Below, in pieces: positions 45,466-53,257 of a stretch of DNA of 64,000 bases (positions are counted from its first letter, which is position 1; the number at the start of each line of letters is the position of its first letter). The DNA is taken from assembly GCA_017537025.1 (NCBI GenBank), contig JAFWCB010000008.1, positions 372,001-436,000 of the forward strand, written 5' to 3'. The position numbers and the translations under genes are program-made. The notes beneath the pieces are model-generated. The model worked only from the letters and a program-made list of their open reading frames with translations. It was not told where the DNA came from and did not search any database. Source of the stretch: Sediminibacterium sp. (lineage in GTDB: Bacteria > Bacteroidota > Bacteroidia > Chitinophagales > Chitinophagaceae).

Positions 45466-47031
45466 TTATCTAACACTTCTTAACGCTTTCCCATTCCTAT
45501 TACTATTCTGCACGCCGTTTTCAACAGATAATTGTCCATTTACGATAACGTATTGAAATCCTTTACTGTATTGATGCGGAGCATCATAGGTAGATACATC
45601 TGCCACCCTAGCTTCATCAAAAATGACGATATCCGCCGCAAAACCTTCCCTTAGTAAGCCTCTGTCTTTTAAATTGAATTTAGTTGCAGGGAGTGAAGTC
45701 ATTCTGCGAATAGCTTCTTCTAAAGAAATTACTTTTTCTTCTCTTACATATTTACCTAGAACTCTTGCATTGGTGCCATAACCACGTGGGTGTGGATTGC
45801 CTTGTTTATACACCCGAATACTGGCATCACTTGCAAACATGTTGAAAGGATATTGCACAATCGCTTTTACATCCTTATCACTCATTCCGTGAAAAATCAT
45901 ACCGGCGCCACCTAATTCCATCATCTGTAAAATGGTTTCTGCTTCTTCTTTAACCGTATGTTTTTTGCCTCTCATTACATTAACTTCCTCAATACTTTTC
46001 CCATTATAACTGCTATCAGCTTTAAAGCTGGCTACTACCGGATAACTGAAATGCTTCAGTTTTCTTTTTTTCAATTTCGTCAACATATACGCGATCACTT
46101 CTTTTCGAATGGCAGGCTTGGCAAGCCTCGCTACAATAGAATCTTGTCCGTCTGCTAATACCCAATCGGGTAATAATGTACTTAGTGAAGTACTACTGGC
46201 AGTATAAGGGTATTGATCAATAGTTACATCGAGCCCATCATTGCGGGCTTTGATAATCATAGGTACTGTTTCTTTACTCCGGCCCCAGTTTTGTTGACCG
46301 CTTAGCTTAAAGTGTGAAATCTCTACCGGAATATTGGCTTCTCTGCCAATTGTTAGTGCCTCTTCAATGGCCTGTGTAACACTGTCACTTTCATCACGCA
46401 TATGAGAAGCATATACGCCATTATATTTAGCTGCAATTTTCGCAAGACGTACAATTTCATTTGTTTTAGAATAAGTGCCAGGTATATAGATTAGTCCGGT
46501 TGATAAACCAACAGCACCATCTTGCATCGCTTTTTCTACGATAGCTTCCATGCATTGCATTTCTGCTTCGGAGGGATCGCGATTAGCGGATCCCATGGCT
46601 GCTTTGCGAACATCATTATGACCAATTAAAGCAGCTACATTAATTGCAGTTTTAAGGCTATCGATCATAGAAAGATATTTACCTAAATCGGTTTCTGATA
46701 ATCCGCAATTACCAGTGATAACAGTAGTAACACCGTCATAAATAAAATTAGAAGCCAATGGAAATTTTTTCTCATCGCCCTCTATATGCGTATGAACATC
46801 TATAAAACCTGGGGCAACGATAAACCCTTTCGCATCAATTATTTTAGTGGTGGGGTAATTAAGGTTACGATCGATTTTTAAAATCTTCCCCTCTTTAATA
46901 GCTATATCAGCGATATACCAAGAGTTACCGGTACCATCTAGTACTTTCCCGTTTTTAATAAGAATGTCGACTTGTTGGGAAAAAAGAAGATGGCTGCTGA
47001 GGAGCAATAAGCAAGTAAATAAATATTTCAT
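45466..47031 (-). CDS. Exported amidohydrolase, N-acyl-D-amino-acid deacylase family
   Basis: A 521-residue metal-dependent hydrolase with a signal peptide (YLFTCLLLLSSHLLFSQ). The amidohydrolase fold shows the metal motif DVHTHIEGD, GVTTVITGNCG, the region SGLIYIPGTYSKTNE, further ligands in YASHMRDE and VEISHFKLSG, and the catalytic Asp in MFASDASIRV. The end has FAADIVIFDEARVAD. D-aminoacylases release D-amino acids from N-acylated forms; related family members act on other amides, so substrate is tentative. Likely periplasmic. It precedes the smaller serine hydrolase on the same strand. Confidence 0.85.
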   Translation of the reverse strand: MKYLFTCLLLLSSHLLFSQQVDILIKNGKVLDGTGNSWYIADIAIKEGKILKIDRNLNYPTTKIIDAKGFIVAPGFIDVHTHIEGDEKKFPLASNFIYDGVTTVITGNCGLSETDLGKYLSMIDSLKTAINVAALIGHNDVRKAAMGSANRDPSEAEMQCMEAIVEKAMQDGAVGLSTGLIYIPGTYSKTNEIVRLAKIAAKYNGVYASHMRDESDSVTQAIEEALTIGREANIPVEISHFKLSGQQNWGRSKETVPMIIKARNDGLDVTIDQYPYTASSTSLSTLLPDWVLADGQDSIVARLAKPAIRKEVIAYMLTKLKKRKLKHFSYPVVASFKADSSYNGKSIEEVNVMRGKKHTVKEEAETILQMMELGGAGMIFHGMSDKDVKAIVQYPFNMFASDASIRVYKQGNPHPRGYGTNARVLGKYVREEKVISLEEAIRRMTSLPATKFNLKDRGLLREGFAADIVIFDEARVADVSTYDAPHQYSKGFQYVIVNGQLSVENGVQNSNRNGKALRSVR

Positions 47032-47116
47032 GTATTACTACAACTGGTTATGTGTATGTGCTAATGTAGAGAATTATGGCGGAATAGTTATCGCCTTAAA
47101 AATACCTCATTATTGT

Positions 47117-47124
47117 TATCTTTG
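47117..47124 (+). promoter_or_regulatory. Promoter -7 element of prfA
   Basis: TATCTTTG, an exact TAnnTTTG, ending 17 bases before the ATG. I found no good TTTG at the expected distance upstream. Confidence 0.4.
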
Positions 47125-47141
47125 CCGCCCAATAAAAGATT

Positions 47142-48203
47142 ATGCTGAATAAGCTAGAAGCCATAAAAGCAAGGTTTGATCAAGTAGGAGTGGCCCTTAC
47201 CAACCCGGAAATTATCAATAATCAAAAAGAATTTGGGGTTTATAGCAAGGAGTATCGTTCATTAGAGAAAATTGTAAAACCCTATGAGCAGTACTTAAGG
47301 GTATTAGCCGATTATGATTTTGCCAAAGAGAGCTTGAATGGTAATGATGAAGAGATGCGCGAACTGGCTAAAATGGAGTTACCGGAGTTAGAGGTAAAGA
47401 AAGAAGAACTTGAAAAAGAGCTCACTAAACTATTAATACCCAAAGATCCGCAAGACGATAAAAATGCAATTCTCGAAATTCGTGCCGGCACAGGTGGCGA
47501 TGAAGCTAGTTTGTTTGCAGGTGATTTATTGGGCATGTACTTACGCTATTGCTCTAAAAAAGGCTGGAAAACTGCCATAGTAAGCGAAAGTGAAGGAACA
47601 GTGGGTGGTTATAAAGAAGTAGTGGTAGAAGTTACCGGCGAAGATGTATACGGTACGCTAAAATTTGAAAGCGGTGTACATCGGGTACAGCGTGTTCCCA
47701 ACACAGAAACACAAGGCAGGGTACATACATCTGCCGCTACAGTTGCTGTTATGCCCGAAGCAGAGGAACTAGATTTTGAATTGAAAGAAAGTGATGTGAA
47801 AATGGAGACTGCCAGAAGTGGTGGTGCGGGCGGACAAAACGTAAATAAAGTAGAAACAAAAGTATTTCTTACACACGTTCCTACAGGGGTAGTGGTTGTT
47901 TGTCAGACCGAGCGTTCGCAGTTGGCTAATAGGGAAAAAGCAATGGTGATGTTGCGTACTAAATTATATGAAGAGCAAGTACGTAAACAAGAAGAAGAAA
48001 TTGCACGACAACGCAAAACATTAGTTAGTACCGGTGATAGAAGTGCAAAAATCAGAACCTATAACTGGCCACAAGGTAGGGTAACAGATCATCGCATAGG
48101 ACTAACATCGTATAATTTAGATGCGGTTATAAATGGAGATATCGATGAGTTTATTGAAGCATTGCAGGTTGCAGAGAATGCAGAAAAAATGCTGAATCAA
48201 TAG
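47142..48203 (+). CDS. prfA: Peptide chain release factor 1
   Basis: A 353-residue class I release factor that reads UAA and UAG stops and triggers peptide release. The GGQ motif is in [11 protein letters not shown]. The codon-recognition tripeptide is in [17 protein letters not shown] instead of the PAT of E. coli RF1; the P-x-T form marks RF1 rather than RF2 (SPF). The downstream [12 protein letters not shown] is also conserved. No in-frame stop is present in the first codons, so the frameshift control of prfB is absent. It stands alone, ending in a hairpin repeat before galE. Confidence 0.97.
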   Translation: MLNKLEAIKARFDQVGVALTNPEIINNQKEFGVYSKEYRSLEKIVKPYEQYLRVLADYDFAKESLNGNDEEMRELAKMELPELEVKKEELEKELTKLLIPKDPQDDKNAILEIRAGTGGDEASLFAGDLLGMYLRYCSKKGWKTAIVSESEGTVGGYKEVVVEVTGEDVYGTLKFESGVHRVQRVPNTETQGRVHTSAATVAVMPEAEELDFELKESDVKMETARSGGAGGQNVNKVETKVFLTHVPTGVVVVCQTERSQLANREKAMVMLRTKLYEEQVRKQEEEIARQRKTLVSTGDRSAKIRTYNWPQGRVTDHRIGLTSYNLDAVINGDIDEFIEALQVAENAEKMLNQ

Positions 48204-48207
48204 TTTA

Positions 48208-48240
48208 GAATTATGAATTAGAATACTTCATTCATAATTC
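48208..48240. repeat. Hairpin repeat between prfA and galE
   Basis: GAATTATGAA (48208-48217) pairs with TTCATAATTC (48231-48240). More TTAATTCATAACTC words follow to about 48262. It lies between convergent genes and could act as a weak terminator. Confidence 0.65.
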
Positions 48241-48254
48241 TTAATTCATAACTC

Positions 48255-49295
48255 TTAATTATTCTTCGCCCCTACAGCTTCCTCCTTCAACCTTAATTCC
48301 CACTTCCAGGCAGTATCCATCATTTCGGTTAGGCCATATTTGATATTCCAACCTAATTTAGATATGGCCGCATCGTTATTTGCATATATAGCAACAACAT
48401 CTCCGGCGCGGCGTGGACCTATCTCATAGTTTAGCTTAGTGCCACTTACTTTTTCAAAAGTTTCAATGGCTTCCAATACGGTTACGCCATTACCTGTTCC
48501 TAAATTGAATACATCGCAGCTGGTTTCATTTTTACCATCAAATAAATACTGTATAGCTAAAGTATGTGCATGGGCAATATCTGAAACATGTATATAATCG
48601 CGAACACAACTACCATCACGGGTATCATAGTCGTTACCATGAACATACATTTTTGGTAATTTGCCAATGGCAGTTTGTGTAATAGCAGGTACTAAATTCA
48701 TTGGTTTACCAACCGGTAATTCACCAATATGAATAGATGGATGCGCACCAACCGGATTAAAATATCGCAAAAGGATTGTATTGGTAGCAGTTGCATGGCT
48801 AAAATCGCGGAGTATCACTTCGCCCATTTGCTTAGTGGCACCGTACGGAGATTCCGCTTTTTTTGTGGGTGAAAGCTCTGTAACAGGTATTGAGTCTGGA
48901 TTTCCGTACACGGTACAAGATGATGAGAATACAAAATGTGGAACGCCAAACTCTTGTACACACCTTAACAAATTAATCAAGCCAAACATATTATTTTCAT
49001 AATAGCGAATAGGATGCTCAACCGATTCACCAACGGCTTTGTAAGCGGCGAAATGAATAATGCCATCTATATCATCATTCTCTTGAAACACAGCTAGTGT
49101 TTCATCGAAATTTTTTAAATCTACTTTGTAGTTCTTGATTTTTTTTCCGGTTATTTTTTCAATACCTGCTAAAGCAATGTTGGTGGAGCGAGAAAAATTA
49201 TCGATGGAAATTACATCGAATCCATTTTCTATTAAATCAACTACGGTATGCGAACCAATAAAACCACAACCTCCGGTAACAAGAATTTTTGGCAT
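48255..49295 (-). CDS. galE: UDP-glucose 4-epimerase
   Basis: A 346-residue short-chain dehydrogenase/reductase that interconverts UDP-glucose and UDP-galactose with bound NAD. It has the nucleotide motif VTGGCGFIGSHT (GxxGxxG), the serine in FVFSSSCTVYG, the YxxxK pair in SPYGATKQ, and RYFNPVGAHPS near the substrate site. The C-terminal region GRRAGDVVAIYANN is typical of GalE. It supplies UDP-galactose for surface glycans. Single gene on the minus strand, just downstream of the phosphate transporter. Confidence 0.95.
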   Translation of the reverse strand: MPKILVTGGCGFIGSHTVVDLIENGFDVISIDNFSRSTNIALAGIEKITGKKIKNYKVDLKNFDETLAVFQENDDIDGIIHFAAYKAVGESVEHPIRYYENNMFGLINLLRCVQEFGVPHFVFSSSCTVYGNPDSIPVTELSPTKKAESPYGATKQMGEVILRDFSHATATNTILLRYFNPVGAHPSIHIGELPVGKPMNLVPAITQTAIGKLPKMYVHGNDYDTRDGSCVRDYIHVSDIAHAHTLAIQYLFDGKNETSCDVFNLGTGNGVTVLEAIETFEKVSGTKLNYEIGPRRAGDVVAIYANNDAAISKLGWNIKYGLTEMMDTAWKWELRLKEEAVGAKNN

Positions 49296-49331
49296 ATTTT
49301 AATTTATATGCCGCAAGATAATTAATCGGTG

Positions 49332-50375
49332 TTAAACAAATAACTTGATAATATAATAAACAATTCCGGCAATAAAAGCGGAGATAGGTATGGTAAGGAT
49401 CCATGCCCATAATAAGTTTACAGTTACACCCCAGCGAACTGCGCTCAAGCGTTTTGTGGCACCAACACCAATAATAGAACCTGTAATAGTATGTGTTGTT
49501 GATACGGGTATTTTGAAATGCTCGGTAAGAAATAGTGTGATGGCTCCAGCTGTTTCCGCAGCTACTCCTTCTAATGGAGTCACTTTTGTAATTCGAGTAC
49601 CCATTGTTTTTACTATTTTCCAACCGCCACTCATAGTGCCTAATCCAATGGCTAAAAAACTACAAAAGGGTACCCAGCCGTAGGCCGCTACAAATTCATT
49701 AAAATTCATGGTAACACCTTTGGTTTGCTTAACATAAAATATCATTGCTGCACCAATGATGCCCATAACTTTTTGTGCATCATTTCCACCATGCCCTAAA
49801 CTAAAAGCAGCAGAAGAGAGAAGCTGTAATCTTTTAAACCAGTTCTCGGCTTTATATGGGTTTGATCGTTTACAGAGATGTACAATGAGTATTGTGATTA
49901 CAAAGGCAATAACCATTCCTATCAAAGGCGCAAGAAAGATAAATAAGAAAGTGGGAATAACTTTAGCGTAGTTAATTACGTCTACACCGTGTTGGCTCAA
50001 ACCGCCGGCATGTGCCAAAGCCGCACCTACAAAGCCTCCCATCAAAGTGTGGGAGGAGCTTGAGGGAATACCAAACCACCAGGTAATCAAATTCCAAACA
50101 ATGGCCGCAATGATACCTGCTAATAAAACTTCTAATGTAATAAATTCACCGTGTACCCATTTCGCTACTGTATTGCCAATACCGAATTCTTTGAAAATAT
50201 ATTTTGAAATAAAAAAAGCAGTGAAATTAAAAAAAGCTGCCCACAGTACTGCTTGAAATGGCGTTAATACCTTAGTAGAAACAATCGTTGCAATAGAGTT
50301 CGCAGCATCATGAAAACCATTAATATAGTCAAAAATAAAAGCGAGAACTATGATGAGTATTAACAAAGTAAGCAT
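49332..50375 (-). CDS. Inorganic phosphate transporter, Pit/PHO4 family
   Basis: A 347-residue, about 9-10-segment membrane carrier that imports phosphate (often as a metal-phosphate) with protons. Both inverted PHO4 halves are visible: FDYINGFHDAANSIATIVST near the N-terminus and the second copy VSTTHTITGSIIGVGATKR with TAGAITLF. The middle loop has SLGHGGNDAQKVMG. It follows the DUF47 gene by 42 bases on the same strand, the usual Pit accessory pair. Two PhoB/PhoR-like genes lie upstream. Confidence 0.94.
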   Translation of the reverse strand: MLTLLILIIVLAFIFDYINGFHDAANSIATIVSTKVLTPFQAVLWAAFFNFTAFFISKYIFKEFGIGNTVAKWVHGEFITLEVLLAGIIAAIVWNLITWWFGIPSSSSHTLMGGFVGAALAHAGGLSQHGVDVINYAKVIPTFLFIFLAPLIGMVIAFVITILIVHLCKRSNPYKAENWFKRLQLLSSAAFSLGHGGNDAQKVMGIIGAAMIFYVKQTKGVTMNFNEFVAAYGWVPFCSFLAIGLGTMSGGWKIVKTMGTRITKVTPLEGVAAETAGAITLFLTEHFKIPVSTTHTITGSIIGVGATKRLSAVRWGVTVNLLWAWILTIPISAFIAGIVYYIIKLFV

Positions 50376-50417
50376 AGAAATAATAATTAATAATGAATAA
50401 TCAATAATTGATTATTA

Positions 50418-51065
50418 CTAAGCATATTTGATAATGATAGACTCGATCACATTAGCAGCATCCTCACATTTATCGGTGGCAATTTCCATTACTTGATAAA
50501 TCTCCCTTTTTTTAATGACCTCTTTAAAATCATTTTCTTGCTGAAAAAGCATTTCAATACTCATATCAAAAACATCATCTGCTTGGTTTTCTATACTATT
50601 TACCTTCACCATGGCCTCCGTCATTTCCCGCAAGTTTTTCATGTCTCTTAAACCAAAAACTGCTTTTTCGATTTCAATGGAACCTTGTAAAATTAAATCA
50701 GCCATTTTTTGGATGCCGGTATCATTGGGATTAACACTGTAAAAATTAATTTTCTTGGCAGATGCAAAAATATAATCGGCAATATCATCCAAAGAGGAAG
50801 CGAGGTAATGAATATCTTCTCTATCAAACGGGGTAATAAAATTGCGACCTAATTCGGTAAAAATACGATGCGTATTATCATCATTTTTATGCTCTAAATC
50901 TTCAATTTGGGATAAAATCGAAGAACGCTTATTGGAATCGGGTTCGTTCACCATTTCTTTCAGTTTTATACCCATCTCATGCACTTTCTCGGCTACATCT
51001 TCGAATAGCTCATAAAAGACCTTATTTTTTGGCATGAATAACTTACCGAAAGTATTGATTCCCAT
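50418..51065 (-). CDS. DUF47 (PhoU-like) Pit accessory protein
   Basis: A 215-residue cytoplasmic all-helical protein of the DUF47/TIGR00153 family. The three-helix PhoU-like repeats with metal-binding acidic residues are visible: EDLEHKNDDNTHRIF, DREDIHYLASSLDDIADY, and ENQADDVFDMSIEMLF. It is the usual partner of Pit and probably modulates its activity. The pair is downstream of a PhoB/PhoR-like system, consistent with phosphate control. The upstream 235 bases hold no gene on either strand but contain a plus-strand terminator. Confidence 0.92.
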   Translation of the reverse strand: MGINTFGKLFMPKNKVFYELFEDVAEKVHEMGIKLKEMVNEPDSNKRSSILSQIEDLEHKNDDNTHRIFTELGRNFITPFDREDIHYLASSLDDIADYIFASAKKINFYSVNPNDTGIQKMADLILQGSIEIEKAVFGLRDMKNLREMTEAMVKVNSIENQADDVFDMSIEMLFQQENDFKEVIKKREIYQVMEIATDKCEDAANVIESIIIKYA

Positions 51066-51276
51066 ATCATGTTAGTTTTAGCAAATGTAGGGTTCACCAG
51101 GATAAGCTGCAAGTAACTACTATATTTAATATAAATATAATATATAAAAAATAAACTATATATTGAATATCCTTAACAATTGAGTTTTATGAACTTAATA
51201 TTCCGGTAATATAAATGCTCGTTTTTTGCAAAACAGTTTATAGCAATTGAGTAAATTAGTAGATTTCTCATGAATC

Positions 51277-51302
51277 GCCCCGGTTTCTATCGGGGCTTTT
51301 TT
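51277..51302 (+). terminator. Plus-strand Rho-independent terminator without an upstream gene
   Basis: GCCCCG (51277-51282) and CGGGGC (51291-51296) form a GC-rich stem with an 8-base loop, followed by six T on the plus strand. On the minus strand no T-run follows, so it does not suit the kinase gene that ends here. No plus-strand coding gene lies upstream in the 235-base gap, which is AT-rich. Confidence 0.7.
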
Positions 51303-52350
51303 AATCCTTCCGCCTTTCCAAAGTAAAACCTAATGTAGTTCCCACATCTATCTTACTTCGTACATGTATGGTTTGTTCATGCGCTTCAATAATATGCTTA
51401 CAAATTGCCAGTCCGAGACCTGTTCCGCCAACATCCCGACTTCTTCCTCTATCTGTTCGGTAAAATCGTTCGAATATACGCGGTAAATGCTCCTCCGCAA
51501 TGCCAATACCATCATCACTAATTTCAATAAGTACATGTTCTTCATCTGTTTTATAAATACTCGCAACTATGTTCCCGTCTTCTTTACCATACTTTAATGC
51601 ATTTTCTACCAAATTTGTAATGACCTGTCTTATTTTTTCTTTATCTGCGAATACAGTTATGGGGTACTCACAACCTTTTTTGATGCCAACCTTTATATGT
51701 TTACTAACCACTTTTATGGAGAGCGCTTCATATACTTCACGTATCAGATCCTGAATGATAAAATGCTCTTTATATAAAGGCTGTTCACCACTTTCTAAAC
51801 GAGAAATTTCATCGAGATCTTCAACTAAGCTCACCATTCTGTCGACATTTCTGGCAGTATTTTCCAAAAATCGTTTACTGATATCAGGATTATCTATCTC
51901 ACCACCTAAAAGCGTATCAACATAACCTTGAATAGCAAAAATGGGGGTCTTAAATTCATGTGCAAGATTTTGTAAAAACTCTTTCCGGTAAGCTTCATTG
52001 GTTTTCAATAGCTCTATCTCAGCACTTCTTTGTTCAGCCCACTTTTCAACATCTTCTCTTACTTCGTCAATCCCTTTCTGGGGCAAAATATATTTGTAAT
52101 AAGTTTCTTCTCTTTTTGTTGCTTTGGTTTGATAAATAAATTTATATATGAGTTTGATTTTTCTGTATATAAATGATTCTAAAACAAACCGAATCATCAA
52201 ATAATTACCAATAAAAATAACAATAAGTGAAACGAGTGCTATAACCCAATCCGGGCGAAGAAAAAAGATACCTAAAGACACCGGCACAGATAATATAAGT
52301 GCTGTGAATGCGGAAAGCTGCTGGGGAGAGAGGTTCTTGGTTTTAAACAC
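51301..52350 (-). CDS. Sensor histidine kinase, PhoR-like
   Basis: A 349-residue membrane kinase. Two membrane segments at about 12-31 and 35-56 with almost no periplasmic loop, then a linker, the HisKA domain with phospho-acceptor H131 in NLAHEFKTPIFAIQGYVD, and an HATPase domain with N-box VTNLVENALKYG, G1 DDGIGIAEEHLPRIFERF and G2 GGTGLGLAI. It follows the PhoB-like gene (100-base gap holding repeats). With Pit and DUF47 next door, phosphate sensing is likely, but no phosphate sensor domain is seen. Confidence 0.9.
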   Translation of the reverse strand: MFKTKNLSPQQLSAFTALILSVPVSLGIFFLRPDWVIALVSLIVIFIGNYLMIRFVLESFIYRKIKLIYKFIYQTKATKREETYYKYILPQKGIDEVREDVEKWAEQRSAEIELLKTNEAYRKEFLQNLAHEFKTPIFAIQGYVDTLLGGEIDNPDISKRFLENTARNVDRMVSLVEDLDEISRLESGEQPLYKEHFIIQDLIREVYEALSIKVVSKHIKVGIKKGCEYPITVFADKEKIRQVITNLVENALKYGKEDGNIVASIYKTDEEHVLIEISDDGIGIAEEHLPRIFERFYRTDRGRSRDVGGTGLGLAICKHIIEAHEQTIHVRSKIDVGTTLGFTLERRKD

Positions 52351-52365
52351 TTTGTAAAGGTAATA

Positions 52366-52446
52366 ATTAGTGGGTAGTGTTTAGTGTGAAGTGTTTAGCA
52401 ATTGGTAACCTGTGTTTCTTTACTTCTCACTATCCACTACTCACTT
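52366..52446. repeat. Imperfect inverted repeat between phoB-like and phoR-like genes
   Basis: AGTGGGTAGTGTTTAGTGTG-type words near 52370-52390 face CACTATCCACTACTCACTTT-type words near 52427-52446. The arms pair imperfectly. It splits a two-gene operon and may reduce expression of the distal kinase. Confidence 0.5.
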
Positions 52447-52450
52447 TACA

Positions 52451-53131
52451 CTATAATTCAAACTTATACCCCACTCCTTTAACCGTGGTAATACAATCAA
52501 CCCCCAATTTTTGGCGTACTTTTCGGATATGTACATCAATGGTTCTATCTCCAACAATTACATCATTACCCCAAACCTGAGAGAGGATTTCGTTTCTTAA
52601 GAAAACACGTCCGGGCCGAGAAGCTAACAAATACAATAATTCAAATTCTTTTTTGGCAAGGATGATCTCATCATTGTTAATAGTTACCAGAAACTTAACC
52701 GGATCTATAAGAATATTACCAACAGAAATCGTTTTACCGGTTTCTTTATTACTTACCCTCCTAAATAAAGCATTTACTCTAGAAGTCAATACTTTCGGAC
52801 TAATAGGCTTGCTTACATAATCGTCGGCACCTGTTTCCAAGCCTTTAATATGTGAGCCTTCATCACTTAAAGCCGTAAGAAATATAATTAATGTATCTTG
52901 AAAAGCAGGTTGAGACCTTAAAATCTGACAAACTTCAACCCCTGTTTTTTTGGGCATCATGATATCCAAAATAATCAAATCAGGGTTTAATTGCTTGGCT
53001 TTCTCTAGAGCTTCATTTCCATCTTTGGCCGTATATATCTCATATCCCTCTTTACTCAAATTATAGCCTACAATTTCCAATATATCCACTTCATCATCCG
53101 CAATTAAAATCTGTTTCGATTTGCCTTCCAT
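52451..53131 (-). CDS. Response regulator, OmpR/PhoB family
   Basis: A 226-residue regulator with a receiver domain (acidic D12 D13, phospho-acceptor D56 in LIILDIMMPKKTG, lysine in ADDYVSKPIS) and a winged-helix DNA-binding domain ending in TIDVHIRKVRQKLG and VKGVGYKFEL. I start at ATG 53129-53131 (MEGKSKQ), because a good -7 element and direct repeats lie immediately upstream; the longer frame to 53164 would run through them. The kinase gene follows. Together with Pit/DUF47 a PhoB role is likely. Confidence 0.92.
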   Translation of the reverse strand: MEGKSKQILIADDEVDILEIVGYNLSKEGYEIYTAKDGNEALEKAKQLNPDLIILDIMMPKKTGVEVCQILRSQPAFQDTLIIFLTALSDEGSHIKGLETGADDYVSKPISPKVLTSRVNALFRRVSNKETGKTISVGNILIDPVKFLVTINNDEIILAKKEFELLYLLASRPGRVFLRNEILSQVWGNDVIVGDRTIDVHIRKVRQKLGVDCITTVKGVGYKFEL

Positions 53132-53160
53132 GTTAACACAATGTTTACACAAAGTTAATT
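53132..53160 (-). promoter_or_regulatory. phoB-like promoter with 11-bp-period direct repeats (possible Pho box)
   Basis: On the plus strand GTTAACA (53132), GTTTACA (53143) and GTTAATT (53154) repeat at exactly 11-bp intervals, the geometry of tandem PhoB/PhoP binding sites and similar in sequence to the TTAACA units of Bacillus PhoP boxes. A fourth GTTAACA is at 53203. On the minus strand TAACTTTG (53150-53157) matches TAnnTTTG, with TTCG at 53177-53180 as -33. The repeats cover the -7 and start site, so autoregulation, possibly negative, is inferred. Confidence 0.5.
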
Positions 53161-53257
53161 TCATTCTTTCGCATAGCGAACAGCTCCCTTTATTATCTAA
53201 TTGTTAACAGAAAAAACAACAGCTTCTTCACAGAATCGTAATTTAGTGCTTTAAATC

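Noticed and set aside
49237-49623. 128-codon open frame overlapping galE and the phosphate transporter on the same strand
   Set aside because: It is a shifted frame inside two clear genes, and the translation has no family features (rich in Tyr, Cys and Asn).
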